Assembly (NCBI GenBank): GCA_019243205.1
Contig: JAFAUR010000515.1
Span: 1-35,045 of the forward strand
Reading direction: 5' to 3'
From: Acidobacteriaceae bacterium
Lineage (GTDB): Bacteria > Acidobacteriota > Terriglobia > Bryobacterales > Bryobacteraceae
Length of the DNA stretch: 35,045 nt
Shown: positions 17,183 through 25,873 of the stretch, piece by piece
Position numbering within the stretch: position 1 is the stretch's first letter
How the letters are laid out: each line of letters begins with the position of its first letter
Translations under genes and position numbers: made by a program
The notes under the pieces: model-generated
Database searches by the model: none
What the model was told of the DNA's origin: nothing
What the model saw: the letters and a program-made list of their open reading frames with translations, nothing else

Positions 17183-17683
17183 ATGTTCAAAACGCGTAAA
17201 GTTCGTCCTGATTTGCCTCCCGGCCAGCGTACATATACCAGCACAGACGTCGCCAAAATTGCCGGCGTGAGCTTGCGCCAGCTCCAGTGGTGGGACGAAC
17301 GGAAGGTTGTCTCCCCGCGTCACGAAGGCCACAAGCGCATCTATCTGGCCGAAGAAGTGATCGAGATCACGATGATCGCGGAACTGCGGCGGAAAGGTTT
17401 TTCGCTGCAGAAGATCCGCCGGGTGCTCCGCTTTCTGCAGCGTGAAATGGGACGTCGCCTCGCGGACGTCTTCTCGTCCGACTCGAAGCTCCATCTCCTT
17501 ACCGACGGCAAATCCATCTTTCTCGAAGATCAGCAGGACCGGATTATCGATCTGCTCAAAAATGCCAGGCAGCCCATGTTCCTGGTCTCTGTCAGCGATC
17601 AAGTGAAGCGGCTCGACGACATCCCCAAGAAGACAGCCCGAAGTGATGGCGGGTTGCCCCGGCGAATGCGGGCCGCGGTTTAG
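17183..17683 (+). CDS. MerR-family transcriptional regulator
   Basis: This is a 166-residue DNA-binding protein. The winged-helix MerR domain spans about residues 17-85, with the recognition start TYTSTDVAKIAGVSLRQLQWWDERKVVSP, then KRIYLAEEVIEITMIAELRRKGFSLQKIRRVLRFL. A short C-terminal region of about 75 residues follows. It contains no cysteine at all, so metal sensing of the MerR, CueR or ZntR type is unlikely. The ATG at 17183 is well placed downstream of the sigma70 promoter. The next gene, the S41 protease, begins 61 bases after the stop in the same direction and could be co-transcribed. The effector and the target genes cannot be read from the sequence. Confidence 0.88.
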   Translation: MFKTRKVRPDLPPGQRTYTSTDVAKIAGVSLRQLQWWDERKVVSPRHEGHKRIYLAEEVIEITMIAELRRKGFSLQKIRRVLRFLQREMGRRLADVFSSDSKLHLLTDGKSIFLEDQQDRIIDLLKNARQPMFLVSVSDQVKRLDDIPKKTARSDGGLPRRMRAAV

Positions 17684-17734
17684 CCTTCAGCACCGATCCG
17701 GCCTCCGAGCGTCTATACTTTTAGTCATAAGCCT

Positions 17735-17739
17735 GGAGG
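17735..17739 (+). promoter_or_regulatory. ribosome binding site that fixes a TTG start for the S41 protease
   Basis: GGAGG lies five bases before the TTG at 17745-17747. The TTG is in frame with the protease and is followed directly by a short basic stretch and a hydrophobic signal segment. This supports a start 34 codons downstream of the ATG used in the ORF track. Confidence 0.75.
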
Positions 17740-17744
17740 TCCGT

Positions 17745-19361
17745 TTGTCATCCTATCGGCGTCAGTCCCTACTCATTTTTGTCTTTTTACTCATTTGTGC
17801 GCTGGTGGGCGGCATCTTCGGTCCAGGCGCCCGTCCCGTGCTGGCAGCCCAGCACAACGCCAGCATCACCTCGGACGAAGACCTAAAGGCGAGCATTGAG
17901 TCGTTCACGAAGGTCTACGACCTGGTGGACGCCAACTATGCCGATAAGCTCTCGGCCGACAAAGCGATCTATAAAGGCGCCATCCCGGGCATGCTTCGGA
18001 CCCTCGATCCGCACTCGAACTTCTTTGACCCGAAGGATTTTGCCGGGCTTCGGGAAGAGCAGCACGGCAAATACTATGGCATCGGCATGCTGCTCGGAGC
18101 CCAGCCGCGCACCGGTAAACCCATGGTGGTTCATCCGTTCGGTGGTTCCCCGGCATACAAAGCCGGTCTCCGGCCAGGCGATCTGCTGCTCGAAGTGAAC
18201 GGCAAGCGAGTCGATAACGCCACCACCACCGAGGTCGCCGACATGCTTCGCGGCCCCAAGGACACCAAGGTGCAGGTGGTCGCTACCCGCGAGGGTGTGG
18301 CGAAGCCTCTCGTTTTCAACCTGGTCCGCGGCGAAATCCCACGCAACAGCGTCGATGAGGCCTTCTGGGTTCGTCCGGGCATTGCCTTCATGCGAATCCA
18401 GCAGTTCACGGAAACCACCAGCAAAGAGGTGGAGGACAATCTGAAGGCGCTCGGGGAACAGAACATCAAGGGCCTGATCCTCGACCTTCGCGAAAATCCG
18501 GGCGGACTCCTCCAGGAAGGTGTCGCCACCGCCGGGCACTGGCTCGACCGGGGACAGGTAGTCGTATCGCACAAAGGGCGCGCCTATTCTGAAAAGCCTT
18601 ACTTGGCCCATGGCAGCCAGTACGGTGAAACCTATCCCATCGTCGTGCTCGTGAACCGGTACTCCGCATCCGCCGCCGAAATCGTAGCCGGCGCTCTTCA
18701 GGATCATGACCGGGCTTGGATCCTCGGAGACACCACCTTCGGAAAGGGACTTGTTCAAACGGTCTATCCCCTGAGCGATAACACGGGTCTGGCGTTGACG
18801 ACGCAGCACTACTACACTCCGAGCGGCCGCCTGATTCAGCGCGATTACTCCAATCTGTCTTTCCTCGACTACTATTACGGAAAACGTAAGGAAACCAACA
18901 ATCCAATGGACGTCAAGCAGACGGATCTGGGCCGCGTCGTCTACGGCGGCGGGGGCATTACGCCCGATGAAAAATACGATGCTCCGAAGCTCGATGGGTT
19001 TGAACTGAACGTGATGAGAAAGAACTCTTTCTTCAATTTCGTGCCGTTCTATTTTTCAAATCACGCGACCAAACTGGCTAGCGGATGGGTTCCGACCGAG
19101 GAAGTCCTCAACGATTTTCATGATTTCGTGATGAAGCAGGGCGTGCAGTTCACGGAAGCGGACTGGACCCGCGATCACGACTGGATCCGGAACCAGCTTC
19201 GCCAGGAAATGTACATCACAGCATTCAGCTACGAAGATTCGCAAAAGGTTGCTTACGAGCAGGACCCGGAGGTGCAAAAGGCGATTGAGGCCATGCCGAA
19301 GGCCGCCCATCTCCTTGCCGAGTCGAAGAGCCGATTCGCTAAGCAGCGAGCGAGCCGTTAG
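17745..19361 (+). CDS. S41-family C-terminal-processing serine protease (exported)
   Basis: This is a tail-specific protease of the CtpA/Prc type, 538 residues from the TTG start. A signal segment (SLLIFVFLLICALVGGIF) lies at about residues 8-25 and a likely cleavage site near PVLAAQ, so the enzyme works in the periplasm or is membrane-tethered. A PDZ domain follows at about 115-200 (GGSPAYKAGLRPGDLLLEVNG), and the catalytic core at about 205-350. The Ser-Lys-Gln arrangement is intact: S309 in NRYSASAAEIVAG, and K334 and Q338 in FGKGLVQT, with the family spacing. The C-terminal 190 residues are a less conserved helical region. Upstream is the MerR gene; downstream guaA begins two bases after the stop, so the two are probably coupled. 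Substrates are unknown. Confidence 0.9.
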   Translation: MSSYRRQSLLIFVFLLICALVGGIFGPGARPVLAAQHNASITSDEDLKASIESFTKVYDLVDANYADKLSADKAIYKGAIPGMLRTLDPHSNFFDPKDFAGLREEQHGKYYGIGMLLGAQPRTGKPMVVHPFGGSPAYKAGLRPGDLLLEVNGKRVDNATTTEVADMLRGPKDTKVQVVATREGVAKPLVFNLVRGEIPRNSVDEAFWVRPGIAFMRIQQFTETTSKEVEDNLKALGEQNIKGLILDLRENPGGLLQEGVATAGHWLDRGQVVVSHKGRAYSEKPYLAHGSQYGETYPIVVLVNRYSASAAEIVAGALQDHDRAWILGDTTFGKGLVQTVYPLSDNTGLALTTQHYYTPSGRLIQRDYSNLSFLDYYYGKRKETNNPMDVKQTDLGRVVYGGGGITPDEKYDAPKLDGFELNVMRKNSFFNFVPFYFSNHATKLASGWVPTEEVLNDFHDFVMKQGVQFTEADWTRDHDWIRNQLRQEMYITAFSYEDSQKVAYEQDPEVQKAIEAMPKAAHLLAESKSRFAKQRASR

Positions 19362-19363
19362 TC

Positions 19364-21145
19364 CTGGGCTATAGCAACAGCAATACAGGCTCTCCCCAAA
19401 TCACCGTTCTTGACACGGGCGGCCAGTACACGCACCTGATCGCCCGCCGTGTCCGCGAATTGGGCGTCTTCGCCGATGTTCGCCCGAGCGACACTGCGGC
19501 TTCCGAACTCCGCTTTCGTAGGGGCGTCATCATCTCGGGCGGCCCAGGCAGCGTCTACGAGCCGGGAGACCCGCAAGTCGATCCGGCGCTTTTCCACGTG
19601 CAAGTCCCTGTCCTCGGAATCTGCTATGGCCATCAGTTGCTCGCTCATCACCTAGGCGGACAGGTCCACAAAGGCGAACGGGGCGAGTACGGCATCGCTC
19701 ATCTCAGCGTCACCGTTCCGGATCCGCTCTGGAACGGGATCTCCGGCACCCAGATCTGGATGAGTCATCGCGACTCGGTCGAGGTCATGCCTCCCGGCTT
19801 CCGCATCATTGCGTGCACCGAAAACGCCAGCGTTGCGGCCATGTCTGATCCCGAACGCCGCCTGTTTGGGCTCCAGTTCCATCCGGAAGTCGCCCATACA
19901 CATGCGGGCACGCGCATTCTCGAGAACTTCCTGTTCGACATCTGCGGAGCGGTTCGGGACTGGGACGTCAGCGGCCGCGTTCCCTATCTTGAGGACCAGA
20001 TTCGCGCCGTCGCCCAGGACCGCAATGTCTTCTTCTTCGTCAGCGGAGGCGTGGATTCCACCGTCGCTTACACGCTGTGCTTGCGGGCGCTGGGGCCTGA
20101 GCGAGTGTACGCCATCTACGTCGATACCGGCCTCATGCGGCAGGGCGAGACTCAATTCGTACGCGACATATTCTCTGAGCTCGGAGCCACGCACTTTCTG
20201 GTCGACCACGCTGAACAGCAGTTTCTGAAAGCTTTGGACCGCGTGTATGATCCAGAGGCGAAACGGTGCGTCATCGGCGAAGAATTCGTAAGAGTCCAGG
20301 AGCGCATTCTGGCAACCGAGCATTTCCTCGACGGGCACTGGATTCTCGGTCAGGGGACCATCTACCCCGACACGATCGAATCCGGCGGCTCAGCCAAAGC
20401 GGATCTGATCAAAACTCACCACAACCGAGTCGCGGGTATCCAGGCTCTGATCGACTCCGGCCGCATCATTGAGCCCCTGTCTTCGTTCTATAAAGATGAG
20501 GTCCGCGAAATCGGGCGCAGCATCGGCATTCCAAGCCGGTTCTTAAGCCGCCACCCTTTCCCGGGTCCGGGCCTGGCAATTCGGTGTCTCTGCTCAGCTA
20601 CCGAGGACGGCGCAACAAAGAGCCCTGATGGAACCTTACTGCCGGTTCGCTCCGTTGGCGTCCAGGGCGATTCCCGTAGCTACCGGCAGGTCCTTGCAGT
20701 TGAGCAGAAGCCTTCGCTCGATCTGATCGTGAATGTTGCGCCAGAGCTCACAAATCGCCGCGCGGACATCAACCGCGTAGTCGCGGTTTGCGGATCAAAG
20801 GCACAGCTCGACGACATGTCGGTCTTCTGCGCCTGCGTGACAAAGACTCGGCTCGACCTGCTGCGCGAGGCGGATGGAATCGTTCGTGAGCTTTGCCGTG
20901 AAACCGGGTTCGAGGATCGAGTCTGGCAGTTCCCCGTCGTCCTGCTGCCGCTCGGAATTGATGGCGCCCGCGAATCGGTCGTCTTGCGTCCCATCAATTC
21001 GGTCGACGGCATGACGGCCGACGTAGTCCTGATGCCACCCGACATGCTGGACCGATTAACGTCAGAGCTCCTGGCTTTACGGGGCGTCGCTGCCGTCTTC
21101 TATGACGTGACACATAAACCGCCGGGCACCATCGAGTGGGAGTAG
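19364..21145 (+). CDS. guaA: GMP synthase (glutamine-hydrolysing), with duplicated C-terminal domain
   Basis: This enzyme converts XMP to GMP using ATP and glutamine in the cytoplasm. The glutaminase domain has C87 (GICYGHQ) and H173/E175 (LQFHPEVAH). The ATP pyrophosphatase P-loop is SGGVDST near 227-233. After the RHPFPGPGLAIR motif, the C-terminal part is longer than in E. coli: a first LLPVRSVGVQGDSRSY unit is followed by a second unit with FPVVLLPLGIDG and ends KPPGTIEWE. This resembles the human enzyme. The ORF track starts at 19460, inside the glutaminase domain. Upstream sequence ITVLDTGGQYTHLIARRV is clearly coding, but the frame has no ATG, GTG or TTG back to the TAA at 19340. A CTG at 19364, two bases after the protease stop, gives a normal N-terminus of 593 residues in total. 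Confidence 0.92.
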   Translation: MGYSNSNTGSPQITVLDTGGQYTHLIARRVRELGVFADVRPSDTAASELRFRRGVIISGGPGSVYEPGDPQVDPALFHVQVPVLGICYGHQLLAHHLGGQVHKGERGEYGIAHLSVTVPDPLWNGISGTQIWMSHRDSVEVMPPGFRIIACTENASVAAMSDPERRLFGLQFHPEVAHTHAGTRILENFLFDICGAVRDWDVSGRVPYLEDQIRAVAQDRNVFFFVSGGVDSTVAYTLCLRALGPERVYAIYVDTGLMRQGETQFVRDIFSELGATHFLVDHAEQQFLKALDRVYDPEAKRCVIGEEFVRVQERILATEHFLDGHWILGQGTIYPDTIESGGSAKADLIKTHHNRVAGIQALIDSGRIIEPLSSFYKDEVREIGRSIGIPSRFLSRHPFPGPGLAIRCLCSATEDGATKSPDGTLLPVRSVGVQGDSRSYRQVLAVEQKPSLDLIVNVAPELTNRRADINRVVAVCGSKAQLDDMSVFCACVTKTRLDLLREADGIVRELCRETGFEDRVWQFPVVLLPLGIDGARESVVLRPINSVDGMTADVVLMPPDMLDRLTSELLALRGVAAVFYDVTHKPPGTIEWE

Positions 21146-21177
21146 GGGCCTCTTCACCGCTACCATAGAAGCATTCC

Positions 21178-22473
21178 ATGCAGATTGCTGGAAGAACCCT
21201 GCTGATTTTCGCCTGCCTCGCAACTGTCACCCAGGCCGAAGTTCATTCCTTGACGCTGCAGCAGGCGCTCGCCCTCGCCGCCCGACAGAATCCGGACGTG
21301 CTTCTGGCTCGCCTTGACGCCCTCCACGCGCAGGCTGGTGTGGATGTCGCCCGTGACCCGTTTTCGATCCGCTTCGCCGCCCGGAGCGACGCCGTTTACA
21401 CCAATGGGTATCCGAACAACGTCAACGGGCATTCGCCCAGTCTGATCGCCGGGCAAGTGGATATGGCGCTCTATGACCGCCCTCGCCGCTATCAACTAGC
21501 CGCCGCTCGTGAACAGGTTACCGTCTATGCCGAAACCGCTCGGGGAAAACAGGACGAGGTCGCTTACCGCGTTGCTTCTCTGTTTCTCGATGCGCGAAAG
21601 GCGGAGGAGGCCGCGGAATTGGCTGCCCGGCAGGTTGCGGCCTTCACGCAAATTGCCGGTATCGTAGACAACCAGCTGGCGGAAGGACGAGTTCTTCCGG
21701 TCGACGCTCATCGCGCTCAGCTAGATGTCACCGCGGCTCGGCAGAGGCAGCAGGCTTCGGAGCTGGATGAACATCTTCCGGAGATGCTGCTGGCCACCGC
21801 TCTCGGATTTTCGGGCAACGATCGCGTTCATCCCGCGGCAGCGCCCGCCGCAATCGTTTTGCCTGAGCTTCGGGAGGATAAAGCCATCGACACCGCGCTC
21901 GCCAATAACAAAGACTTGCTCAGCCTGCAGGCGGCCGCGTTGGCAAAACGGATCGAGCTTCAATCGTACAAAAAGACTCGCGTCCCGCAGGTAAATCTCA
22001 TCGCGCAATACTCGTTAGTCCAGAAGAGCACGTATGAAAGCTACTTCCCCGCTAACGCTGTACAGCGCAACAACGGACAGATCGGAGCCGATTTCATCCT
22101 CCCGGTCTTGGTAGGCTCGGCCCCAGTGGGCCGGTTGGCTCAAACCCGTATCGATCTCGACAAGCTGCAGCTTCAGATTTACGAATTGCAAAACCGAATT
22201 TCGGCCAACACCCATCGCGCTTACCAGCAGCTGAAGAAAGCGACTGAGTCCCTTAACCTTGCACGCGATCAGGCCGACCTCGCCGCGGGCGAGCTTTCAC
22301 TCGAATCGTCGCGGGCATCCGAAGGTCATGCTGGCGTAGCGGATATCGATCGGGCCCATCTGTCCCGGAACACTCGGGAAACCCTCATACAGCAGGCGGA
22401 AGTTGACGTGGAAGGGGCAAAGCTCGAGATCCTGCACCAGCTCGGGGAAGTGTTTCCGACCCTGTCGCGTTAG
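21178..22473 (+). CDS. TolC-family outer membrane efflux protein
   Basis: This is a 431-residue outer-membrane channel of the TolC type, presumably the exit duct of an export system. A signal peptide covers about residues 1-20 (RTLLIFACLATVTQA). The mature part starts with the family hallmark LTLQQALALAARQNPDVLLARL and is rich in long alpha-helical coiled-coil segments. An internal repeat is visible: the second half again has a strand-like segment followed by NRISANTHRAYQQLKKATESLNLARDQADLA, as in other TolC proteins. No membrane-fusion protein, RND pump or ABC pump lies in the window, so its partner is elsewhere. It begins 32 bases after guaA and ends 11 bases before the convergent LytTR regulator. 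Confidence 0.88.
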   Translation: MQIAGRTLLIFACLATVTQAEVHSLTLQQALALAARQNPDVLLARLDALHAQAGVDVARDPFSIRFAARSDAVYTNGYPNNVNGHSPSLIAGQVDMALYDRPRRYQLAAAREQVTVYAETARGKQDEVAYRVASLFLDARKAEEAAELAARQVAAFTQIAGIVDNQLAEGRVLPVDAHRAQLDVTAARQRQQASELDEHLPEMLLATALGFSGNDRVHPAAAPAAIVLPELREDKAIDTALANNKDLLSLQAAALAKRIELQSYKKTRVPQVNLIAQYSLVQKSTYESYFPANAVQRNNGQIGADFILPVLVGSAPVGRLAQTRIDLDKLQLQIYELQNRISANTHRAYQQLKKATESLNLARDQADLAAGELSLESSRASEGHAGVADIDRAHLSRNTRETLIQQAEVDVEGAKLEILHQLGEVFPTLSR

Positions 22474-22484
22474 CCGTCCTTCGA

Positions 22485-23267
22485 TCAGATCTTGAGAAGA
22501 CTGCGTAACCGTTTGGTCTGAATACGGCTGACCGGAATCTCGGTCTGCCTCTTATCGTCCATCTTCAATTGGAAGCTGGACTTGAACCAGGGAATCACTT
22601 CGCGAATCCGGTTGACGTTTACCAGGAATGAGCGGTGCACCCGCCAGAAAAGGTTAGGGTCCAGGTTCGACTGAAGTTCTTCGAGCGTTCGATAGTTCGA
22701 CTGCCCTTCGAAATGCGGCGTCACCACCGTGATAAGGCCGTCATCGATCGTCGCGTAAATCATGTCTTGCGCATCGACGATCAGATTTCGATTGTTCGTT
22801 CGTACCAGCAGTTTCGTTCTTTGTAACGAGATCTTCGGCCCGGCGGGAATGTCAGCAGACTTCTCGGCGGCCTGCTTCTCCTCGACCGCCTTCCGCGCCC
22901 GGGCCACCGTTTCTTCCAGCCGTTCAAACTCTACCGGCTTCAGCAGGTAATCGAATGCCTGCAGCCGGAATGCCTGGATTGCATAATCGTCGAATGCCGT
23001 GGTCAGGACGAACTGCGGGAGCGGACCGGGTCGCGACCGGAGTTTGTCAATGACTCCCAGACCGTCCAGCCCGGGCATCTGCACGTCGAGAAAAACCAGG
23101 TCCGGTTCGAGATCTTCAATCAGCTTGAGAGCCTGCACCCCATTGGCGGCGGTGTCCAGGACCTCCACATCCCCAAACCGCTTAAGCAGATACGATAATT
23201 CGTCGCGGGCGAGTTGCTCGTCGTCCACCACCAGGGCCGTCAAGGTAGTGGTAACTCCAGGCAACAT
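22485..23267 (-). CDS. LytTR-family response regulator
   Basis: This is a two-component regulator of 260 residues. The receiver domain (about 9-130) has an acidic pair VVDDEQ, phospho-acceptor D61 in FLDVQMPGLDGLGV, a TTAFDDYAI switch and K in YLLKPVEF. A charged linker follows, then a LytTR DNA-binding domain (about 155-258) with DDGLITVVT, YRTLEELQSNL and FWRVHRSFLVNVNRI. The ATG at 23267 is used. A TATACT box lies on this strand at 23276-23281, only eight bases above the start, which would give an almost leaderless transcript if it is a real -10. No sensor kinase (typically a LytS/YehU type) is adjacent, so its partner is not known. Confidence 0.93.
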   Translation of the reverse strand: MLPGVTTTLTALVVDDEQLARDELSYLLKRFGDVEVLDTAANGVQALKLIEDLEPDLVFLDVQMPGLDGLGVIDKLRSRPGPLPQFVLTTAFDDYAIQAFRLQAFDYLLKPVEFERLEETVARARKAVEEKQAAEKSADIPAGPKISLQRTKLLVRTNNRNLIVDAQDMIYATIDDGLITVVTPHFEGQSNYRTLEELQSNLDPNLFWRVHRSFLVNVNRIREVIPWFKSSFQLKMDDKRQTEIPVSRIQTKRLRSLLKI

Positions 23268-23383
23268 CGAATGTTAGTATAACGTAGGGCTGGGGGCTAA
23301 CCTCTCGTAGCCGGCCCATTTTTGGAGCCTCGTATGGCTTCTCAAAGCGTAACAGCCTCTTACCATTCAGGAGAATTTCCGCC

Positions 23384-24700
23384 GTGTCGCAGGGCAATGT
23401 AACCATCGCGCCAGCCGATGGCCGCTTAGGTATTTTGATCCCGGGTATGGGTGCCGTGGCCTCCACTTTCATAGCTGGCGTTGAAGCAGTGAAGCACGGT
23501 TTGGGCGCGCCCATCGGCTCGCTGACCCAGCTTGGTACCATCCGCCTCGGAAAAAGAACCGAAGGCCGTACCCCTCTCATCCGTGAATTCGTCCCACTAA
23601 CACCGCTCGAGTGCCTGTCATTCGGAACTTGGGACATCTTTGAAGACAATGCGTTCGAAGCTGCCAGTCGCGCCAGCGTCCTCGAGGCTCCACTGCTCGA
23701 GCGGCTCAAGGCGCCTTTGTCGGCAATCAAACCCATGAAAGCCGTCTTCGATCACGATTACGTGAGAAAGATTGACGGTCCCAACGTCAAGGGCGGCAAG
23801 ACAAAGATGGAAAACGCCGAAGCCCTGATCGAGGACATTCAGGACTTTAAGCGGAACAACCAGTGCAACCGGCTCGTCATGATCTGGTGTGGCTCTACGG
23901 AGGTGTTCCACAGACCCGCGCCGGTCCACGCAAGCATTCAGTCCTTCGAAGAGGGCCTCGGGAAGAACGATCCGGATATCGCACCGAGCCAGATATATGC
24001 TTATGCCGCGCTCAAATCGGGCGTGCCTTTCGCCAATGGTGCGCCTAACCTGACCACCGACGTTCCAGCTATGGTTCAACTTGCCCGGCAGAATGGCGTG
24101 CCAATTTGTGGAAAAGATTTCAAGACCGGGCAGACGTACATGAAGACGCTGCTCGCGCCTGGATTCAAAGCCCGTATGCTCGGGGTTCGCGGATGGTTTT
24201 CCACCAACATCCTCGGTAATCGTGACGGCGAAGTCCTAGAAGATCCAGGCTCGTTCAAGACCAAGGAAGAAACTAAACTTTCAGTACTCGAACAGATCTT
24301 GCAACCGGACTTATATCCTCAACTCTATAAAGATCTGTATCACGCCGTTCGAATTAACTACTACCCGCCTCGCGGGGACGCTAAGGAGGGATGGGACAAT
24401 ATTGACATCTTCGGCTGGCTCGGCTACCCGATGCAGATCAAGATCGACTTCCTGTGCAGGGATTCCATTCTGGCGGCACCGCTGGTACTTGACTTGGTCC
24501 TGTTTTTGGACCTCGCGCAGCGTGCAGGTCTGAAGGGTATTCAGGAGTGGCTCTCGTTCTACTTTAAAGGTCCCATGACGGCTGAGGGATTGTATCCCGA
24601 GCATGATATCTTCATCCAATTAATGAAGCTGAAGAATACGCTGCGATGGATGCAGGGTGAAGATCTCATCACTCATCTCGGCCTCGAATATTACGATTAA
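23384..24700 (+). CDS. inositol-3-phosphate synthase (myo-inositol-1-phosphate synthase family)
   Basis: This enzyme converts glucose 6-phosphate to inositol phosphate with internally recycled NAD, in the cytoplasm. It has 438 residues. The NAD-binding loop is GILIPGMGAVASTFIAG at about 16-32. Later signatures are NRLVMIWCGSTE, the GVPFANGAPNLTTDVP loop, the catalytic GKDFKTGQTYMKTLLAP motif and RGWFSTNILGNRDG. The start is GTG at 23384 with CAGGAG upstream at a good distance. It is transcribed divergently from the LytTR regulator across a 116-base spacer and is followed 41 bases later by an SDR gene, probably in the same unit. Inositol could feed phospholipids, compatible solutes or glycans; the window does not say which. 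Confidence 0.93.
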   Translation: MSQGNVTIAPADGRLGILIPGMGAVASTFIAGVEAVKHGLGAPIGSLTQLGTIRLGKRTEGRTPLIREFVPLTPLECLSFGTWDIFEDNAFEAASRASVLEAPLLERLKAPLSAIKPMKAVFDHDYVRKIDGPNVKGGKTKMENAEALIEDIQDFKRNNQCNRLVMIWCGSTEVFHRPAPVHASIQSFEEGLGKNDPDIAPSQIYAYAALKSGVPFANGAPNLTTDVPAMVQLARQNGVPICGKDFKTGQTYMKTLLAPGFKARMLGVRGWFSTNILGNRDGEVLEDPGSFKTKEETKLSVLEQILQPDLYPQLYKDLYHAVRINYYPPRGDAKEGWDNIDIFGWLGYPMQIKIDFLCRDSILAAPLVLDLVLFLDLAQRAGLKGIQEWLSFYFKGPMTAEGLYPEHDIFIQLMKLKNTLRWMQGEDLITHLGLEYYD

Positions 24701-24741
24701 AGACGCCCGGCTTTCGTGAGCGTCTGACAGCTTAGGTGCCA

Positions 24742-25824
24742 ATGCCTCTAGCGGGTTTAGTTGCTCATAAGAACGGAAACGCAGGCGGGGCTCGGGGGCG
24801 GGAACGCCCTGAGCCCAAGAGGATTCTCGTAATCGGCGGGACCCAATTCATCGGCCACCTGCTGGTTCAGGAATTAGCAAAAGCCGGTCACGAGATCTCG
24901 ATCTTACACCGCAAACCGCGGCACGAATTCAGCAAGCGAATCAGCAACTTGGTTGCCGACCGCAATGACCCGGCAGCGGTTGCGAAAGCCGTCGGGAACT
25001 TGCGATTCGATGCCGTTTACGACCTGGCGTATGACTGGGAGCGGGGCACTACGGGTGCTCAAGTCGAAGCAGTTGCTCACCTGTTTGAGGGCAAGATAGG
25101 TCGTTACGTCTTCATGTCGAGCGTGGCCGCGTATGGCGACGGACTGAACCATCATGAGGGCGATGCGCTCGCTCCCGACGATCACCCGAATCCTTACGTC
25201 CGAAACAAGGCGACCGCTGAGCGAGCCCTGTTCCGTATGTATCAACGGTCCGCATTCCCTGTCGTCACCCTTCGCCCACCCTTTGTGTACGGCCCAGGCA
25301 ACCCGTTCTATCGCGAAGCCTTCTTTTGGGATCGCATGAAAGCGGATCGGCCGGTAATCCTGCCCAGCGAGGGTCATCGCCTGATGCAATTTATTTGCAT
25401 CGACGACCTGGTCGACCTCTGCCTGAAGGTGATTGAGCAGAAAAATGTCATAGGACACGCTTTCAATACGGCGAATCCACGCGCCATCACCCAGCACGAA
25501 CTGCTCCATGAACTCGCTCGCGCCGCCGGAATCAAAGAACCCAAGATCATTTCGATCCCGCGCGAGTTGATTCAACGTTGTGGAGGCCAGGCCATCGGAG
25601 AACGGCTCTACTTCGGTTACTACTACGACGTACCCGCAATCACGCAAATCGTGACCAAGGCGCAACGGATGCTCGGCTTCAAACCGGTCGACTTCGCCAC
25701 CGGGCTCAAAAACGAGTATCGTGCTTACCTGAAGAAGAGACCTTATCCGAAGCCGGATTTCACTTTCGAAGACACACTGATCCATCGCTTCGGCAGCACC
25801 TTTGGCGCAACCCGTTCAGCCTGA
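24742..25824 (+). CDS. NAD(P)-dependent epimerase/dehydratase, extended SDR family
   Basis: This is an oxidoreductase with a Rossmann fold, about 360 residues. The N-terminal dinucleotide site is RILVIGGTQFIGHLLV, with Q in place of the more common G in GGTGFIG. The active-site tyrosine and lysine are in NPYVRNKATAERAL, and a conserved serine is in FMSSVAAYGDG. The segment TLRPPFVYGPGNPF is typical of nucleotide-sugar epimerases. The ORF track opens at GTG 24736. I prefer the ATG at 24742, which has AGG at a suitable distance; an unconserved tail of about 25 residues precedes the fold either way. The neighbour ino1 upstream suggests sugar or inositol modification. The substrate remains undetermined. 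Confidence 0.85.
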   Translation: MPLAGLVAHKNGNAGGARGRERPEPKRILVIGGTQFIGHLLVQELAKAGHEISILHRKPRHEFSKRISNLVADRNDPAAVAKAVGNLRFDAVYDLAYDWERGTTGAQVEAVAHLFEGKIGRYVFMSSVAAYGDGLNHHEGDALAPDDHPNPYVRNKATAERALFRMYQRSAFPVVTLRPPFVYGPGNPFYREAFFWDRMKADRPVILPSEGHRLMQFICIDDLVDLCLKVIEQKNVIGHAFNTANPRAITQHELLHELARAAGIKEPKIISIPRELIQRCGGQAIGERLYFGYYYDVPAITQIVTKAQRMLGFKPVDFATGLKNEYRAYLKKRPYPKPDFTFEDTLIHRFGSTFGATRSA

Positions 25825-25873
25825 ATCATCGTCTCGGGCGTACTATCAATCCTGTATGTGCTGGAATGAAGGG

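Noticed and set aside
17883-18809. 308-residue - strand ORF
   Set aside because: Antisense to the S41 protease, whose PDZ and catalytic motifs are intact. Shadow frame.
24904-25785. 293-residue - strand ORF
   Set aside because: Antisense to the SDR gene with its Rossmann and active-site motifs. No family features in the shadow.
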